The position numbers and the translations under genes were made by a program. The notes below the pieces were generated by a model. The model was not told the DNA's origin, did not search any database, and saw only the letters and a program-made list of their open reading frames with translations. From Eutypella sp. D-1 (Eukaryota; Ascomycota; Sordariomycetes; Xylariales; Diatrypaceae), in contig JAJTTP010000001.1 of the NCBI GenBank assembly GCA_023313575.1, positions 5,766,001-5,830,000 of the forward strand: a stretch of DNA of 64,000 nt. Direction: 5' to 3'. Positions 10,935 through 22,164 of this stretch are shown here, piece by piece (the stretch's first letter is position 1; every line of letters starts with the position of its first letter).

Positions 10935-12650
10935 CTAAATCTGCTCGCCGATACAGGCGAGGAGTAACCGTTCATAGTCGCCACTGGTCTCACCCTTTAT
11001 ACGGCTGGAAAGGCTCTTTCTATAGCGGTCATGGCTGTAAAAAAACACGTTAGCAAACCCCGTCGTCGTGTAGGGAACTTCCCCGGAAGCGTAGTAAGAA
11101 GGCGGTGGCAAAAACAAAATAGAAGGCAAGGCTGTGGAAGAAGAGCGAAAGACGTGGATGGATGGATAGATAGAGAAAAAAAAATCGCCACACTTACTAG
11201 GCCCTCTTAACATCGTCCATAAACCTCCGGTCCCAATGATATCGGACGACGCGCGATACAAGCAGATGATCTTTGGTACCCATCCCCGCCATTGCGTCCT
11301 CAAGTAACTTCGCGGCGTGCGCGGGCTTATTCAGCGCACTGCGTAGTTGGTACAACAGGGCGTCTTCCATGTGACCGCTGAATTCCTGTACACGCACACA
11401 CGAAGGTCAGCAAACTACCTATGTATGTAGGTGTAATCGAACGAAGGGGGGGAGGGAGCAAGCAAACATCTCCTCGGGTCGATCCCACCTCGGGTAGATC
11501 TCCCGCTGCTCTCCCCTGCCCCACCCACCCCCCGGGAAAAACTTACCTTACGGATGACGTCCTCTAGCCTTCTCCGGAAGTTCCGCTCGTAGGCGCTGCT
11601 GATGGCGCGGATCTGGGCGTCGCTGCGGGTGCTGAGGATGGAGCAGACGAGGATCTCGTCGGTGCCGACTTTGCCCTCGGTGGCGCGGTAGAGCTCCTGG
11701 GCCTCCTGCTCAACGGCCTGGGGCACGACGGGGGCGCTGTCCTCGGCGCGGCTGGCGCCCAGCACAATCATGAAGTGCTGCTCGGTCTTCATGCTGAGAT
11801 CGCCCTTGACGTCCGCCTCCAGCGACCGCCCGAACTCCCGCTGGTACATGCTCTTGATCGCCCGCAGGTCCGCGTTGCTGCGCCCCAGCAGCACGTCGTT
11901 CAGCACGTCCTCGTTCGTGCCCGGTCCGCTGATCGCCTCCCGCAGCAGGTGCACGTCGTGCTGCAGCGGACCCCGCATCAGCGCCACCAGTCCCTTTTCC
12001 AGCCAGCTCCGCGTCTCCGACTCGAGGTCCTTCTGCAGATTGCGCCCGATGTGGCGCGCGTACGCGTCCTTCAGCGCCTCGATCTGCAGCGGGTCCTTCG
12101 TCGCCAGCACCCGGATCAGCGTCTTCTCGTCCGTGCCGAACCCCTTCATCGCGCCCCGCAGCGCCTGCGCGTCCGGTCGCGGATCCCACTGGATGATCTG
12201 CGGCGCGCCGTAGCCTAGACTAGGCGCCGTCGGCGGCCCTCCTCCAGACGGTCCGTACTGCGGCGCGCCGCCGCCATACTGCGGCGCATATCCCGCCGGC
12301 TGGGGCGCGCCGTATTGGGCCTGGGGAGGAGCGCCCGGAGGAGCTCCGTATCCCTGGGGTGGAGGCGGGGCGGCCCCGTAAGGCGGCTGCTGCTGTCCGT
12401 AGCCTCCCTGTTGAGGGGGGTAAGGACTGTGCGACGGCGGAGGATACTGTCCATGAGGAGGCGGGTACTGGCCTCCCGGCGGCGGCTGGGGAGGAGGATA
12501 TTGGCCTGCCGGGGGCGGATAGTGGCCTCCGTGCGGAGGCGGGTATTGGCCTTGAGGTGGATATTGGCCGGGCGGGGGATACTGCTGCGGGGGCGGTTGG
12601 CCGTACTGGCCTTGGCCCGGATAGCCCTGGTGGCCGTAGTTATAAGACAT
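10935..12650 (-). CDS. Annexin (fungal annexin XIV/C type)
   Basis: Calcium-dependent phospholipid-binding protein; fungal members are cytosolic and act at membranes. Exons on the minus strand are 12650-11547, 11385-11198 and 11034-10935, giving 463 residues. Both introns have good GTAAGT donors and CAG acceptors, and splicing joins EDVIRK to EFSGHMEDALL and VKRAY to HDRYRKSL. Residues 1 to about 145 are a disordered Pro/Tyr/Gly/Gln-rich head with many QYPPP-type repeats. The annexin core follows: repeat 1 starts near DPRPDAQALRGAMKGFGTDEKTL, repeat 2 near LMRGPLQHDVHLLREAISGPGTNED, then two further repeats, the last with GMGTKDHLLVSRVVRYH and GETSGDYERLLLACIGE. GxGTDE-type calcium loops are visible in repeat 1 (GFGTDE) and as variants elsewhere. 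The PYG-rich head is the hallmark of fungal annexins. No role can be read beyond membrane and calcium binding. Confidence 0.94.
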
Positions 12651-15070
12651 CTACGGGGGGGTTTCGCTTCGCTATCGATAGGTTGAATTGTATGAGGAAA
12701 TTCGAAGAAACCGTGGTTTTGTCTGCGAAAACCCGATACGTTTTAAAACGAGAGAGAGAGAAGGCACCGGAAAGTTGGGCTGCTTGTTGGTAATAGAGCT
12801 AGCTTGGATATAGTTCCCTAATAAAGGGCCGGCGTTGCCTCTTTTTTTAGTGCAGGTGCCGGGCTGCCGGATTTGCTTTTTTTCTTCAATTGAAATAGTA
12901 CTAAGATACTAGCAATTTTGGAAGGCTCGACGATTTGTGAGATGTGAGAGATGCTAGGTTAAGTCCAGAGAATATGATGACAATGATGTATGTTATGTGT
13001 CTGCGAGAGTAATTGGAATACGTATTATATCGTGTGTTGTGGTGTCCGATGAGATGAATCTGCACGTCACAAAGGATGGTTGTCCATATTATACTTATGT
13101 ATGCACCTATTTTGGTAGCTTTGCCTACCCTCCCTACCTAACATCACACGGCTTCAACTGATTCGCATCTCCCCGCGGGGGCAAGGGGGGCAGTGAGGGC
13201 CTGATTGAATGATATGATAGGTCACGAAGAGAGTGTCGCAAGGCTCACACTCACAAGAAAGCAGTGCAAGTTGATCGATAAGCAGTGGCGGAGTCGGGGT
13301 AGCAGGGTTTACTATGTAGGAACCTAAAAGAGCTCCCGGACTGCCTAGGCCTAGTACAGATGAATCTGCGTCATCGGGTTCGTCGCCTTTTTGCCTTGCT
13401 TGGTTTGCTTGCGCCACGCTCGAATACATATTGTGTCTGTGGCTCCCTCCCTGTCTTGCTTTCTTCTCACTGATGTTGGACCCGACTTCGGGGACGACCA
13501 AGCTTGCAGCCAAGGCGACCTACCTACCTGCCTACTGAGTTTGTTTGCTGCTAAGCATGCGATGGTACTCCTTGTTATTCCTTAATGGGCAGGGAATAAG
13601 TACCGTGCAGTGAAGCCCAAGATGCTACCAGTACATAAACAAGACGGTGGCCAGGGTTCGCAAACCTGGAAGCATTTGCAGCTGAGCAGTCTTGGTCACC
13701 ATTCGCCACAGTACGATGGGAGGAGGCGCATGGCAAGAAAATACGTATTATATATCGCATGTTCTGCAGCACGGGTTACAATGACGCGTCAGAGTGTTTA
13801 AATAATGACATAGATGTGCTTTCCCACCAAAAACGTCTTGGTTGTCTTTCCCGTCATGTCCAGGCTTGTCTAGACAGTTATAGGGTCCACCACAGTAAGG
13901 GGAGGGGGGAGCGGGGAGCGATGGGGCCCTAAATCGTATCGCGTGCTTACATATCTCTGATACCAAGCCATAGGGCTCCATTGCATCAGCCATAGCAAGC
14001 ATAGTACACTACCTGTCAGCCTGTGTAGGTATATCACCAGCCACATTATTACTTTCCAGACAGCAAAGTCCAACTGGCCGACTGGGCGGGGCAATTTTTC
14101 CCGGCTGTCTGGCTGTCTGGGTACAGGTACCTGACTAAAGCGGGTTCCAGGCCTGCCTGCCCAGGTGCCAGGTTACCTGAAGCGGAAGGTTAGATCCTAC
14201 CCGACCCGGGACCCGCTGGAGGAACATCCATCCAATCAAGCCAATTTAATACAAATATCCAATATCTACATAGAGTAATAACTGCTACCAGCCACCCCCG
14301 CCTGCCGGTCAGCAACCGTCCAGCCACCATATATTTCACATGCGAATAATCACGATGCGGATAATCACCCACCTTACTTGCTTCCATACCTTGGAAACAA
14401 TATCCATCTCGTCCATTGAACACCTGCGTTTCAAGGGTTCCAAGGTTACCTTCAATGCTCTAAACAAGGAATGAAATAATACTATTAAATGCCCCACCAC
14501 AATCAAGGTAAGCTGCAGGTGCATGCCATACCTAGGTACTGCACATGCACACTACTACATGAAGTAGGCCAGTAAAACAATGGGGGAGGGGTGGAGGATT
14601 TTCCCAACCTTCTGAATAATCTCGTCGACTTCGGTCCAAACTGCATCCATCCATGATTTACAATAAGAAGCCAACCCTCGACGCGGTAAGTTGCATATGT
14701 AGGTCCACATTTTCTCTTCTTCCCTCTTCTTCCCTCTTCTTCCAAACCTTTTACTCCTGTTGTACTACCTCCGTTGCTTAATAGGAAAGTCATTCAGCAG
14801 ATCTGCTGGTGTGTTTGCGCCTCGCCTCGTCTCTCCCGTCGTCGTCGTCGATGTCTTAGTTTCTCGCTAAGGCTAAGTAAGAAAAAGATCAGATAGATCA
14901 GACAACCAGACAGACAACCAGACGCTCGGGTCCGTTCTCACAGATCGCTGAATCGCTTCTTCATCCTTGTTGTTTTTCTTCTTCTTCTCTCTTTCTCTGA
15001 GTCCCCTTTGCCTACCACCTGGCTGTTGGCATATCAGAACGGGCTGCTGCTGCCGCCGCAACTGTTCAAG
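12651..15070. other. Long intergenic region, divergent promoters
   Basis: Lies between the annexin start and the Ser/Thr-rich gene start, so it should hold both promoters. No frame here looks like a conserved protein. The last 200 bp before 15071 are CT-rich (TTCTTCTTCTCTC runs), typical of fungal transcription start regions. Confidence 0.5.
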
Positions 15071-15790
15071 ATGCGTCTGCAACGGCCCGCCTCTCTTTCC
15101 CTTGCTATCCCTGCGCTCTTTTATCTTTCTGCTGCTCTGCCATTCATTCCATGGAGAGGAACGCCTACGGAACTCCTCGCACCTCGCGCCACGTACTCCG
15201 TCGTGCCCATCGACGGTAGCGCAGGCGACGGAGGTAGTGGGGGCGGCGACGGCGACGGCGAGGGTCCGGGCTGGGATGAGCCACCTGCCACTACCGCCAC
15301 CGAGATACAGACTATCGTCACCACTCAGACGCCCACGCCGACCACTACAACCATCGTCAAGTCCTCCCCGCCCGACACGAGAATACTCACCGTGACGGCC
15401 GACCCTACAACCCACACGCAGATCCTCTCAACCACGATCTCTATCATTGACATCCAACCTACCACTGCCGTGACCACGACGACCGTGACCGAAGAGGACG
15501 AGCCGACACTGGTTCCCCCTCCCCCTCCCCCGCCCAGTACCGTCGAGCCCACATCCTCGACCTCGACATCATCGTCGTCCTCCAGCTCCACCGTGTCGTC
15601 ATCGTCGCAAACTACCCCGTCCTCCTTCCCACCTTCCAGTACGCCCTCGCCGTACGTTACAGAGACGACTACGTCTTACGCGACGAGCACGACCCCGCCT
15701 CCACAGCCGCCGCCTCCGAAAACCTACGACGACGGCTACTGGCACACGATATATCCGCCCTGGAACGACACCACAGCGCGGCGCTTTTAG
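15071..15790 (+). CDS. Putative secreted or cell-wall Ser/Thr/Pro-rich protein
   Basis: A 239-residue frame. It starts with a probable signal peptide: basic MRLQR, a hydrophobic stretch (SLSLAIPALFYLSAALPF), then a polar region. After a Gly/Asp-rich segment (about 50-70) nearly all the rest is Thr, Ser and Pro, with a polyproline block (about 156-163), a Ser run (about 170-185) and TTTT runs. Such regions are normally O-mannosylated and stalk-like. The C-terminus is YWHTIYPPWNDTTARRF with no GPI-type tail and no membrane helix. It may be secreted as such, or be the N-terminal exon of a Mid2/WSC-like surface sensor whose membrane helix is encoded at 16895-17242. I do not recognise a family; composition, signal peptide and the CT-rich leader are the support. 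Confidence 0.6.
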   Translation: MRLQRPASLSLAIPALFYLSAALPFIPWRGTPTELLAPRATYSVVPIDGSAGDGGSGGGDGDGEGPGWDEPPATTATEIQTIVTTQTPTPTTTTIVKSSPPDTRILTVTADPTTHTQILSTTISIIDIQPTTAVTTTTVTEEDEPTLVPPPPPPPSTVEPTSSTSTSSSSSSSTVSSSSQTTPSSFPPSSTPSPYVTETTTSYATSTTPPPQPPPPKTYDDGYWHTIYPPWNDTTARRF

Positions 15791-16894
15791 CCGTCGCATA
15801 CGATCGACCGATCGGTCGGGGGAGTGTTTAGACTGTACGGGCAACACCACCTGCACATAGGAAAAGGGAGCACAGGCGTAAAAATGGACGGAAAGCGAAC
15901 GATTTTGACGCATTTTTTTCTTCCTCTTTTTCTGGTTTTGGCCATTGACGGCCACTTCACGTTAATGTGTAATGTCCCGAACTTGGCGTAGTTGGCCGGG
16001 CAGACGGACGGACGGACGGATGGAAGGACATGAATAATGGTATGGTGGTTCGGGAAAAAGAGTTCCCCAACGACGAACCAAGCGCTGGAACGAGTTGGAA
16101 ACCTCGGCACCACGTGTATATAGCAAAGGGATGGGGCAAGAAGGGGAAGGAGAAGGAAAAGACAAATGACGCCGGGCCTGAAGCTCGGGATCTCTGTATA
16201 TACGATGATTGCGACATGAGAGATGAGAGGGGTGGGGAGTGAATAGACCAAAATCTTGCTTTATGACATCATCTCGACTTACCAGTGGTCGCGCAGCGCA
16301 GCGCAGCGCAAGTGAAGTGAACAATAAGAATGAAAAAGTAAAGTACACAGACAATCCGCCCATCCAGCGGGAGAAAGAAAGAAAGAAAACCGCCGACCGA
16401 CCGAGCGTCTCTCCCCCGTTCCGGCAGCGAAGGGGACAAAGCGGCCCTTACCAAGAACTCAATGGACTTCGGAGGGAGGTCGTCACTGTCTGTCTTGTCA
16501 CTGTGTTTGTTTAAGACGTAGGGAAGTGAGGGAGGAAATATACATCGCATCGCATCGCAGTCTCGTAGAGCCAGCGACCTCGCTGTATCCATCCGTGAAA
16601 CCAAGTATTCAGTCACTCACTGCGACTGCCGAGCAGAGCAAAGCAGAGCAGAGCAGAGCAAAGCAAAGCAGAGCAGAGCAGAGCAGAGCAGAGCAAAGCA
16701 GAGCAGCGGAACTAAAGCGCACAAGATACACAGCTTCCCGCCACACGACGCGGAACCGATCTGATCTGGGAGAGGGAGAGGGAGAGCACGTAGTCGACGA
16801 GAGTCCGGCTGGTTGTTTAGCTTACACACATACACACGCGCGCGCACATATATATATATTTACCGCCTAAGAACTCCCCAACCCCGAACGAAAA
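15791..16894. other. Spacer between two Ser/Thr-rich coding segments
   Basis: No convincing gene. It contains a perfect palindrome CGACCGATCGGTCG at 15805-15818, just after the upstream stop codon. GGAC tetranucleotide repeats lie near 16003-16020, and a GCAGA-type pentanucleotide array at 16632-16706. If the two flanking segments are one gene, this stretch would be a very long intron for a fungus. Confidence 0.5.
16632..16706. repeat. Pentanucleotide tandem array (GAGCA/AAGCA)
   Basis: About fifteen units of a 5-bp repeat, alternating GAGCA with AAGCA, run almost without interruption. The only visible variation is G/A at the first position of the unit. It lies 190 bp upstream of the small membrane-protein frame. 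Confidence 0.9.
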
Positions 16895-17242
16895 ATGCTA
16901 CTCCCCTCACCCGCAGCGCCCTCGAGCCCTCCCCTCACTCTGCGCTCAGACCCCTCCCCCTCACCCTTCCCCTCCCCAGCAACGGAACAACCAATCCAAA
17001 CCCATCCCCCCACCACAACGGCAATCGTGGGGAAAGGAAGCACAGCTACACCGGGCGCACTAGTCGGCATCATAGTGTTCCTAGTCCTGGTGGTCGTCGG
17101 GACGGCAGCGGCCTTCTTCCTCATGCGTCGGCATTTTCAGCGCAAGCGGGCGAAGGCTGCTGCGTGGGCTGCGGAGAGGAAGCGGCAGGGTGGTGGGGAG
17201 GGCCCGGAGGGGGAGGAGGTCGGGGCGGGGCCGGTGCGATGA
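16895..17242 (+). CDS. Small single-pass membrane protein or C-terminal exon of one
   Basis: A 115-residue frame. The first 50 residues are Pro/Ser/Thr-rich, then GALVGIIVFLVLVVVGTAAAFFL forms one strong membrane helix (about 60-82). A basic stop-transfer and cytosolic tail follows (RRHFQRKRAKAAAWAAERKR, then Gly/Glu). This layout, a Ser/Thr stalk then helix then short basic tail, is that of the C-terminal half of Mid2/WSC-like surface proteins. There is no signal peptide of its own. That favours a missing upstream exon, and the nearest candidate is the signal-peptide frame ending at 15790. A phase-compatible junction exists (donor at 15639, acceptor just before 16917) but implies a 1.3-kb intron. 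The short AT-repeat (TATATATATA) before the ATG could equally be a promoter for a separate gene. Confidence 0.5.
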   Translation: MLLPSPAAPSSPPLTLRSDPSPSPFPSPATEQPIQTHPPTTTAIVGKGSTATPGALVGIIVFLVLVVVGTAAAFFLMRRHFQRKRAKAAAWAAERKRQGGGEGPEGEEVGAGPVR

Positions 17243-17543
17243 GGATCCGCGTCCGTTGGATGAATGGAGTCGATGTTGGTTTTCCGACCTTTCTTTCAAC
17301 CGGACAGCTAGCTACGGGGACGTTTTAAAAGACGGCGGCATAGTACGGCATCTCTTATCTACCATCACCGGGGACGGGGACGGCGGAAGCCGTCCCCACC
17401 ATCACTATGAAAATAGAGCACATCAGTAATAAAAGAAAAAGGCCCAATTATGTATATACATAAAACATAACCGCCGCATCTTGCGCTGGTATAAAATCAT
17501 ACTTCATCTTTAGAATCTTTCCTTCTCCGTTTATTTGGTGATG

Positions 17544-17546
<3 letters not shown>

Positions 17547-17581
<35 letters not shown>
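17547..17581. repeat. TC dinucleotide microsatellite
   Basis: About seventeen uninterrupted TC units in intergenic DNA; no coding context. Confidence 0.95.
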
Positions 17582-17582
<1 letters not shown>

Positions 17583-19010
17583 AATTATGGGCTTCTAAGC
17601 TTTTTAAGAAAGAAACCTTACGCTACGTTATGCCGGTCAGTGCAGGCTGCAGTAGGCAGGTGATTAGTTGCATCTGCGCACCTATGTTACTTACATATAT
17701 CCCTGTTGGAAACCCTGTCTGCTTGTATGCGATTCGATGCGATCCAATTATAAAATACCATGGTATGTAGACAGGTGGATAGAAGCTGAGGTTCTATCTT
17801 AGAACTTTATCCCGAGGTAAACTCGGCGGACGGGATTAGACTCGCCGAAGACAAAACACATATGTACGGACGGATGATAATGCCCGTCGATCACTTCATG
17901 ATGATGGATGGATGGATGGATCTCGTATGAAATATTTTATTCCAGCGTGATGAGAAAAATATATGGTAAAAAAACCCTAGAAGGGGGAAGGGCGAAGTAA
18001 GAAACAGGCAGGCGACTTGTCCCTCTGGTTTTAAGGAAGTTGCATAACATTAAACATCAAGCCATTTCGAATCTCCCCAGACCGTTGAGACCGTTACAAT
18101 TTATTCATCGTCCATATCGGCCAGCGCCGGCCTCACCTTACTTACCAGCTAGCTCCCTTAACCCCTACCTACTTCTCTGCTACTACGTAGCTATAGCCCC
18201 ACATCATTGCCCCTCCTACCCTGCCCCTCCTTAAAATTGCCCCTCTATCCGTTGTAAGTATTCCCAAGGTTCGCGCTCCCTTCGCCTGCGCGGCCAAACT
18301 CTCGGCGTAGCGTTTTGTTCGTTACGGCCGGGGGGATCGGGGTCTAGCTGAACCGGGTAGGTATGACGGAGAATTTACCCCAGTACGAGGTACATAACAT
18401 ATCATGTACATATAATACTTCCCAGGCAAGGTTCGGTTGGAGAGCTCAGGTGGTTTGCTGATGTTCGTCTGCCCAGTTGTGTGTGTGCTCTCGTGACCAA
18501 AAACGGACGATTTAATACTCGTTGACTTGCCGCCGCGAAAAAGCGCAACGGCTGATAGATCCTAAATTCATTTTACTTTTATCTTTTCTCGGGCTATAAC
18601 TGGGAGGTTACTTCCTCCATACCAGACCAGAGGGGGGAGAGAGAGGTCTTTACACGACCGAATGTAATACGACTTGACTTGCACATGATAAACGAAACAT
18701 TGGATATTTCTATTACCTGGACCAAAACTTGCAACGGTGCGATACTACCTACATCATCCCTACCAGGTACCCTTACAAGCTCTCTAAGTACCTACCTAGG
18801 TACCTAACCGGGCTTATTGAGAACGCGGGGCAGCCATAAGAACAGGAAGCTTCTTCTTCACTCTTAACTGAGCCCCCCTGAGCAATCATTGAATTTTAAA
18901 ACAATATACCAGATACCCAGTGAAGCTACAGCAAGAGAAATAGAGAGAAAGAATATCAGAAAAGAACGAAGAAAAACCGACCTACGAAGAATAGGTGGAC
19001 TAGGAAAGAA

Positions 19011-19012
<2 letters not shown>

Positions 19013-19041
<29 letters not shown>
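19013..19041. repeat. AC dinucleotide run abutting the GAL1 start codon
   Basis: Fourteen AC units plus an A end at 19041, and the ATG of the galactokinase gene is 19042. The whole last 29 nt of the 5' leader is therefore a microsatellite. Confidence 0.95.
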
Positions 19042-19043
<2 letters not shown>

Positions 19044-20754
19044 GTCAGGCCCAGTACCCACCGTCACTGCGCTGCAGGACATCTACACGGCCGAGGCGGT
19101 GCCCGAGGAGCGGGCGCGCTGGGAGCGCCTCCTCGAAAAATTCCAGGCGACGTACGGCGGGCCCGCCGAATTCGTATCGCGGTCGCCGGGCCGCGTCAAC
19201 ATCATCGGCGAACACATCGACTACTCGCTGTACTCCGTGCTCCCGATGGCCATGACAGCGGACGTGATCCTCGCCGTGTCGACCGACGTCTCCCCCACCC
19301 CCGCCGCATCCGAGGGCACGTACAAGATCCAGCTGGCGAACGTGGAAGCGGACCGGTTCCCGGCGCGCTCGTTCGACGTCCCCTACGCCGGCGGCGTCGA
19401 GATCGACGCCGCGCACCACGAGTGGACCAACTACTTTAAGTCCGGGCTGCGGGGCGCGCTGGAGCTGCTGCGCAAGAAGCACGGCCCGGGGTTCCGCCCC
19501 GTCGGCATGCGCGTGCTCATGGACGGCACCGTGCCCGCGGGCGGCGGCCTCAGCTCCAGCGCCGCCTTCGTGAGTGCCAGCGCCCTCGCCGTCATGATCG
19601 CCAACGGCGAGTCCGACGTCGATAAGAAGGATCTCACCGAGGTTGCTATCGTTAGTGAGAGGGCTGTCGGCGTCAACTCTGGAGGGTAAGTCTAGCCCCT
19701 TTTTCTCGACCCGTTTCCCCCCCCTCCCCTTTAACCGCTATGTCCTTCACGGATCGTATAAAAGACCGCCTCTTGCTCACATCCACCCCCCCCTACCAGG
19801 ATGGACCAATCGGCATCGGTGTTCTCGGAGCGCGGCTCCGCCCTCCTAGTCTCCTTCACGCCGTCGCTATCCGCGCGACCGGTGTACTTCCCGCGCACGC
19901 AGCCGGAGCTCTGCTTCCTAGTCGCGCAGTCCTTCGTGACGTCGAACAAGCAGGAGACAGGGCCCGTGCGGTACAACCTGCGGGTCGTCGAATGCAGCAT
20001 GGCAGCCGCCTATCTAAACGCGAAACTGCTCCCCGCCGGCACCGAACTTCCCCGCGACGCCGGACCCCTCGGCGTCTCGATCCGCGGCTTCCACCGCAAC
20101 TACTTCGCGGCGCGCGGCACCGGCGAAGAGGACAGCAAACCCATGCCAGAGCAGCTCGAGGAACTCATCCGCCTCACCCGCGAAACCCTCACCCAGGAAC
20201 ACGGCTACACGATCGACGAGATCGCGGCGGGCATGGGCGTGTCCCCCGCAGACGTGCGCGCGCGCTTCCTCTCCAGCTTCCCCGTGCGCGGCGAGCGCTT
20301 CAAGCTGCGCCAGCGCGCACTGCACGTATTCACGGAGGCGGAGCGCGTGCTGAAATTCCTTTCCCTACTGGAAGACCCGTCCCAACGCCCCGCTGCGGCC
20401 GCGGCGGGGGACACGAAGGAGTATAATACCCGCCTAGGCGCCCTCATGAACGAGACCCAGGACTCCTGCCGCGACGCCTACGAGTGCAGCTGTCCGGAGA
20501 TCGACGAGCTGTGCGCGCTGGCGCGCAACGCGGGCAGCTACGGCAGTCGTCTTACTGGTGCTGGCTGGGGCGGCTGTAGCGTCCACCTCGTCCCTGCCGA
20601 CCGCGTCGATGAGGTTAAGAAGGCCCTCCTTGAGGGGTATTACGCCCGTCGTCTCCCGGATCTGTCGGCTGAGGACCTCGAGGCTGCTATTGTCGTTAGT
20701 AAACCTATGAATGGTAGTGCGGTTGTAAGGTTGGCTGGGGGGGCTTTGCATTAG
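19042..20754 (+). CDS. GAL1: Galactokinase
   Basis: Phosphorylates galactose to galactose-1-phosphate, the entry step of the Leloir pathway. Two exons, 19042-19685 and 19800-20754, give 532 residues. The intron falls inside the conserved GVNSGGMDQSASV motif, and splicing restores it exactly. The galactokinase signature GRVNIIGEHIDYS is at about 50-62, the GHMP ATP-binding motif PAGGGLSSSAAF at about 165, and the C-terminal GHMP motif GSYGSRLTGAGWGGCSVHL near 495. Length matches the eukaryotic Gal1 family. The first ATG after the AC repeat is the only in-frame one; the frame is open further upstream but without an ATG. The yeast Gal1/Gal3 paralogues differ in a Ser-Ala dipeptide of the ATP motif; here LSSSAAF is present, which fits an active kinase. 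No other Leloir gene is in the window. Confidence 0.95.
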
Positions 20755-22164
20755 TTGGGGGGTGGGGGGTTGGTTCCCTTTGGGAGGAAGGGTTGTGTGT
20801 ATGTATGTAGAGGAGGGGGGAGAGAGAGGGCGGGTCACAACCCATTCTGATGTATGTGTGTAAGAAAAATGTTTTTTTTCTTTGCGTTGATGAATATACC
20901 GAAGAGAAAATTAAACCAGATTTAGCAACTAGCGTTTCTTTCTTTTTTCCCACGGCTACCTCACTATCCTGCCTGCATGTCTTAATGAACCCCTTTCTCG
21001 CACCCCCTTTCGTACGTATATATGGGCATTGCCGAATCGTACAGTACCTAGGTAGGTAGGAGCCGAAAAAAAGTCTCCCTACCATACAGCCATATCAAGA
21101 GCATGACATCCATATGCCTGGACTCTTTCTTCCTCAACCTAGGTACCTACCAGACAACCTCCTAATCTCCCAATCTCCCACGTAAGCTCCAGCTACTCAC
21201 TCGTTCATATATAAACACAAGCAACAGCTCTAGCAGAAACAACGTTTCATGTGGCCGACTGGAACGCAAGCTTAACCTCCGAGTCCAAGCTCCAAGCTCC
21301 AAGCTCCAAGCTACAAGTTTGTAGACGGCACATTATCGCTTCCGCAAAGACCCAGGCTTCGAACCCCCGATGATGATGTATTAGTTGCTTATATACGATT
21401 ATTCAATATGAGTATACCCCGTCCGTCTGAGGGGGGCGAACCTGGTATTACGTTTTTTTTTCTTTCCTTTTTCATCCTCTTGTCATTATTGTAATATCAA
21501 CACCACGTGCAAATATCAAAAACGTAGAATAAAAAAACGATACTCTTCATTTTCTGTGTGCTAAGTCTATCAATCAGCTGCAAAACCTCACCACAACATT
21601 AACGGCTCCCTTCGAGTACACAAGCTGCGTGCCCGGATGGCCGTTCCAGTTGTCCATTACACACCACACCCCCCATAGGTAGGAAAAGAAAAAAAGAAAA
21701 AAAGAAAGAAAACCCCAATCCTGCCAAAAGCAAGCTATTAGACGATATGAATACAACGAGGCGCGTTCCACGCCCCTCCGAAGGAGGATCCCCACCTCTA
21801 ACTAAGATGCTGTAAAACGCCAAAAAATTGCGTAGAAAGGTTCTGAGGGATGTGATGTAGGTAGGTAGTTATGGATGTTTCTCTGGATACTGTCTTTCTT
21901 TTCCGTCTCCTTCGACAACGATACAAACGCCGTATGAATCCCAACCCAATCATGCTTGCCAAAACCGACGCCGTGTGATGTTCATGAAGCAATAGGAAAC
22001 AGAGCAAGTTCTTGATATACTATAGGTCCGCCCCTTTGGACAGGCGGCAGTGCTTTATCGAAAGTATCATCGTCGCCTGCCCTGGAGGTTTGTGTAAAGA
22101 ATGGGCGGATATACAATGATCCACCAAGAAGATAAGATGCCTTAGTTGATCTATGGGCTTTCCG
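20755..22164. other. Intergenic region between convergent GAL1 and the conserved unknown gene
   Basis: No supported gene. It holds the 3' ends of both neighbours, poly-T and poly-A tracts, and a 7-bp tandem repeat (TCCAAGC, about four and a half units) at 21284-21317. Confidence 0.5.
21284..21317. repeat. TCCAAGC heptanucleotide tandem repeat
   Basis: Four exact TCCAAGC units followed by a partial TACAAG unit, in intergenic DNA. Confidence 0.85.

Larger units (their letters stand above)
17243..19041. other. Intergenic region upstream of galactokinase
   Basis: No supported gene. It includes a TC dinucleotide run at 17547-17581, a GGAT run near 17905-17920, and the galactokinase promoter. The 5' leader of GAL1 is purine-rich and ends in an AC dinucleotide run that touches the start codon. 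Confidence 0.5.

Noticed and set aside
11775..12218. Plus-strand frames inside the annexin gene
   Set aside because: Shadows of a GC-rich coding region with no motifs.
21340..21372. tRNA B-box-like word (GGTTCGAAGCC on the minus strand)
   Set aside because: No matching A box or cloverleaf arms around it.
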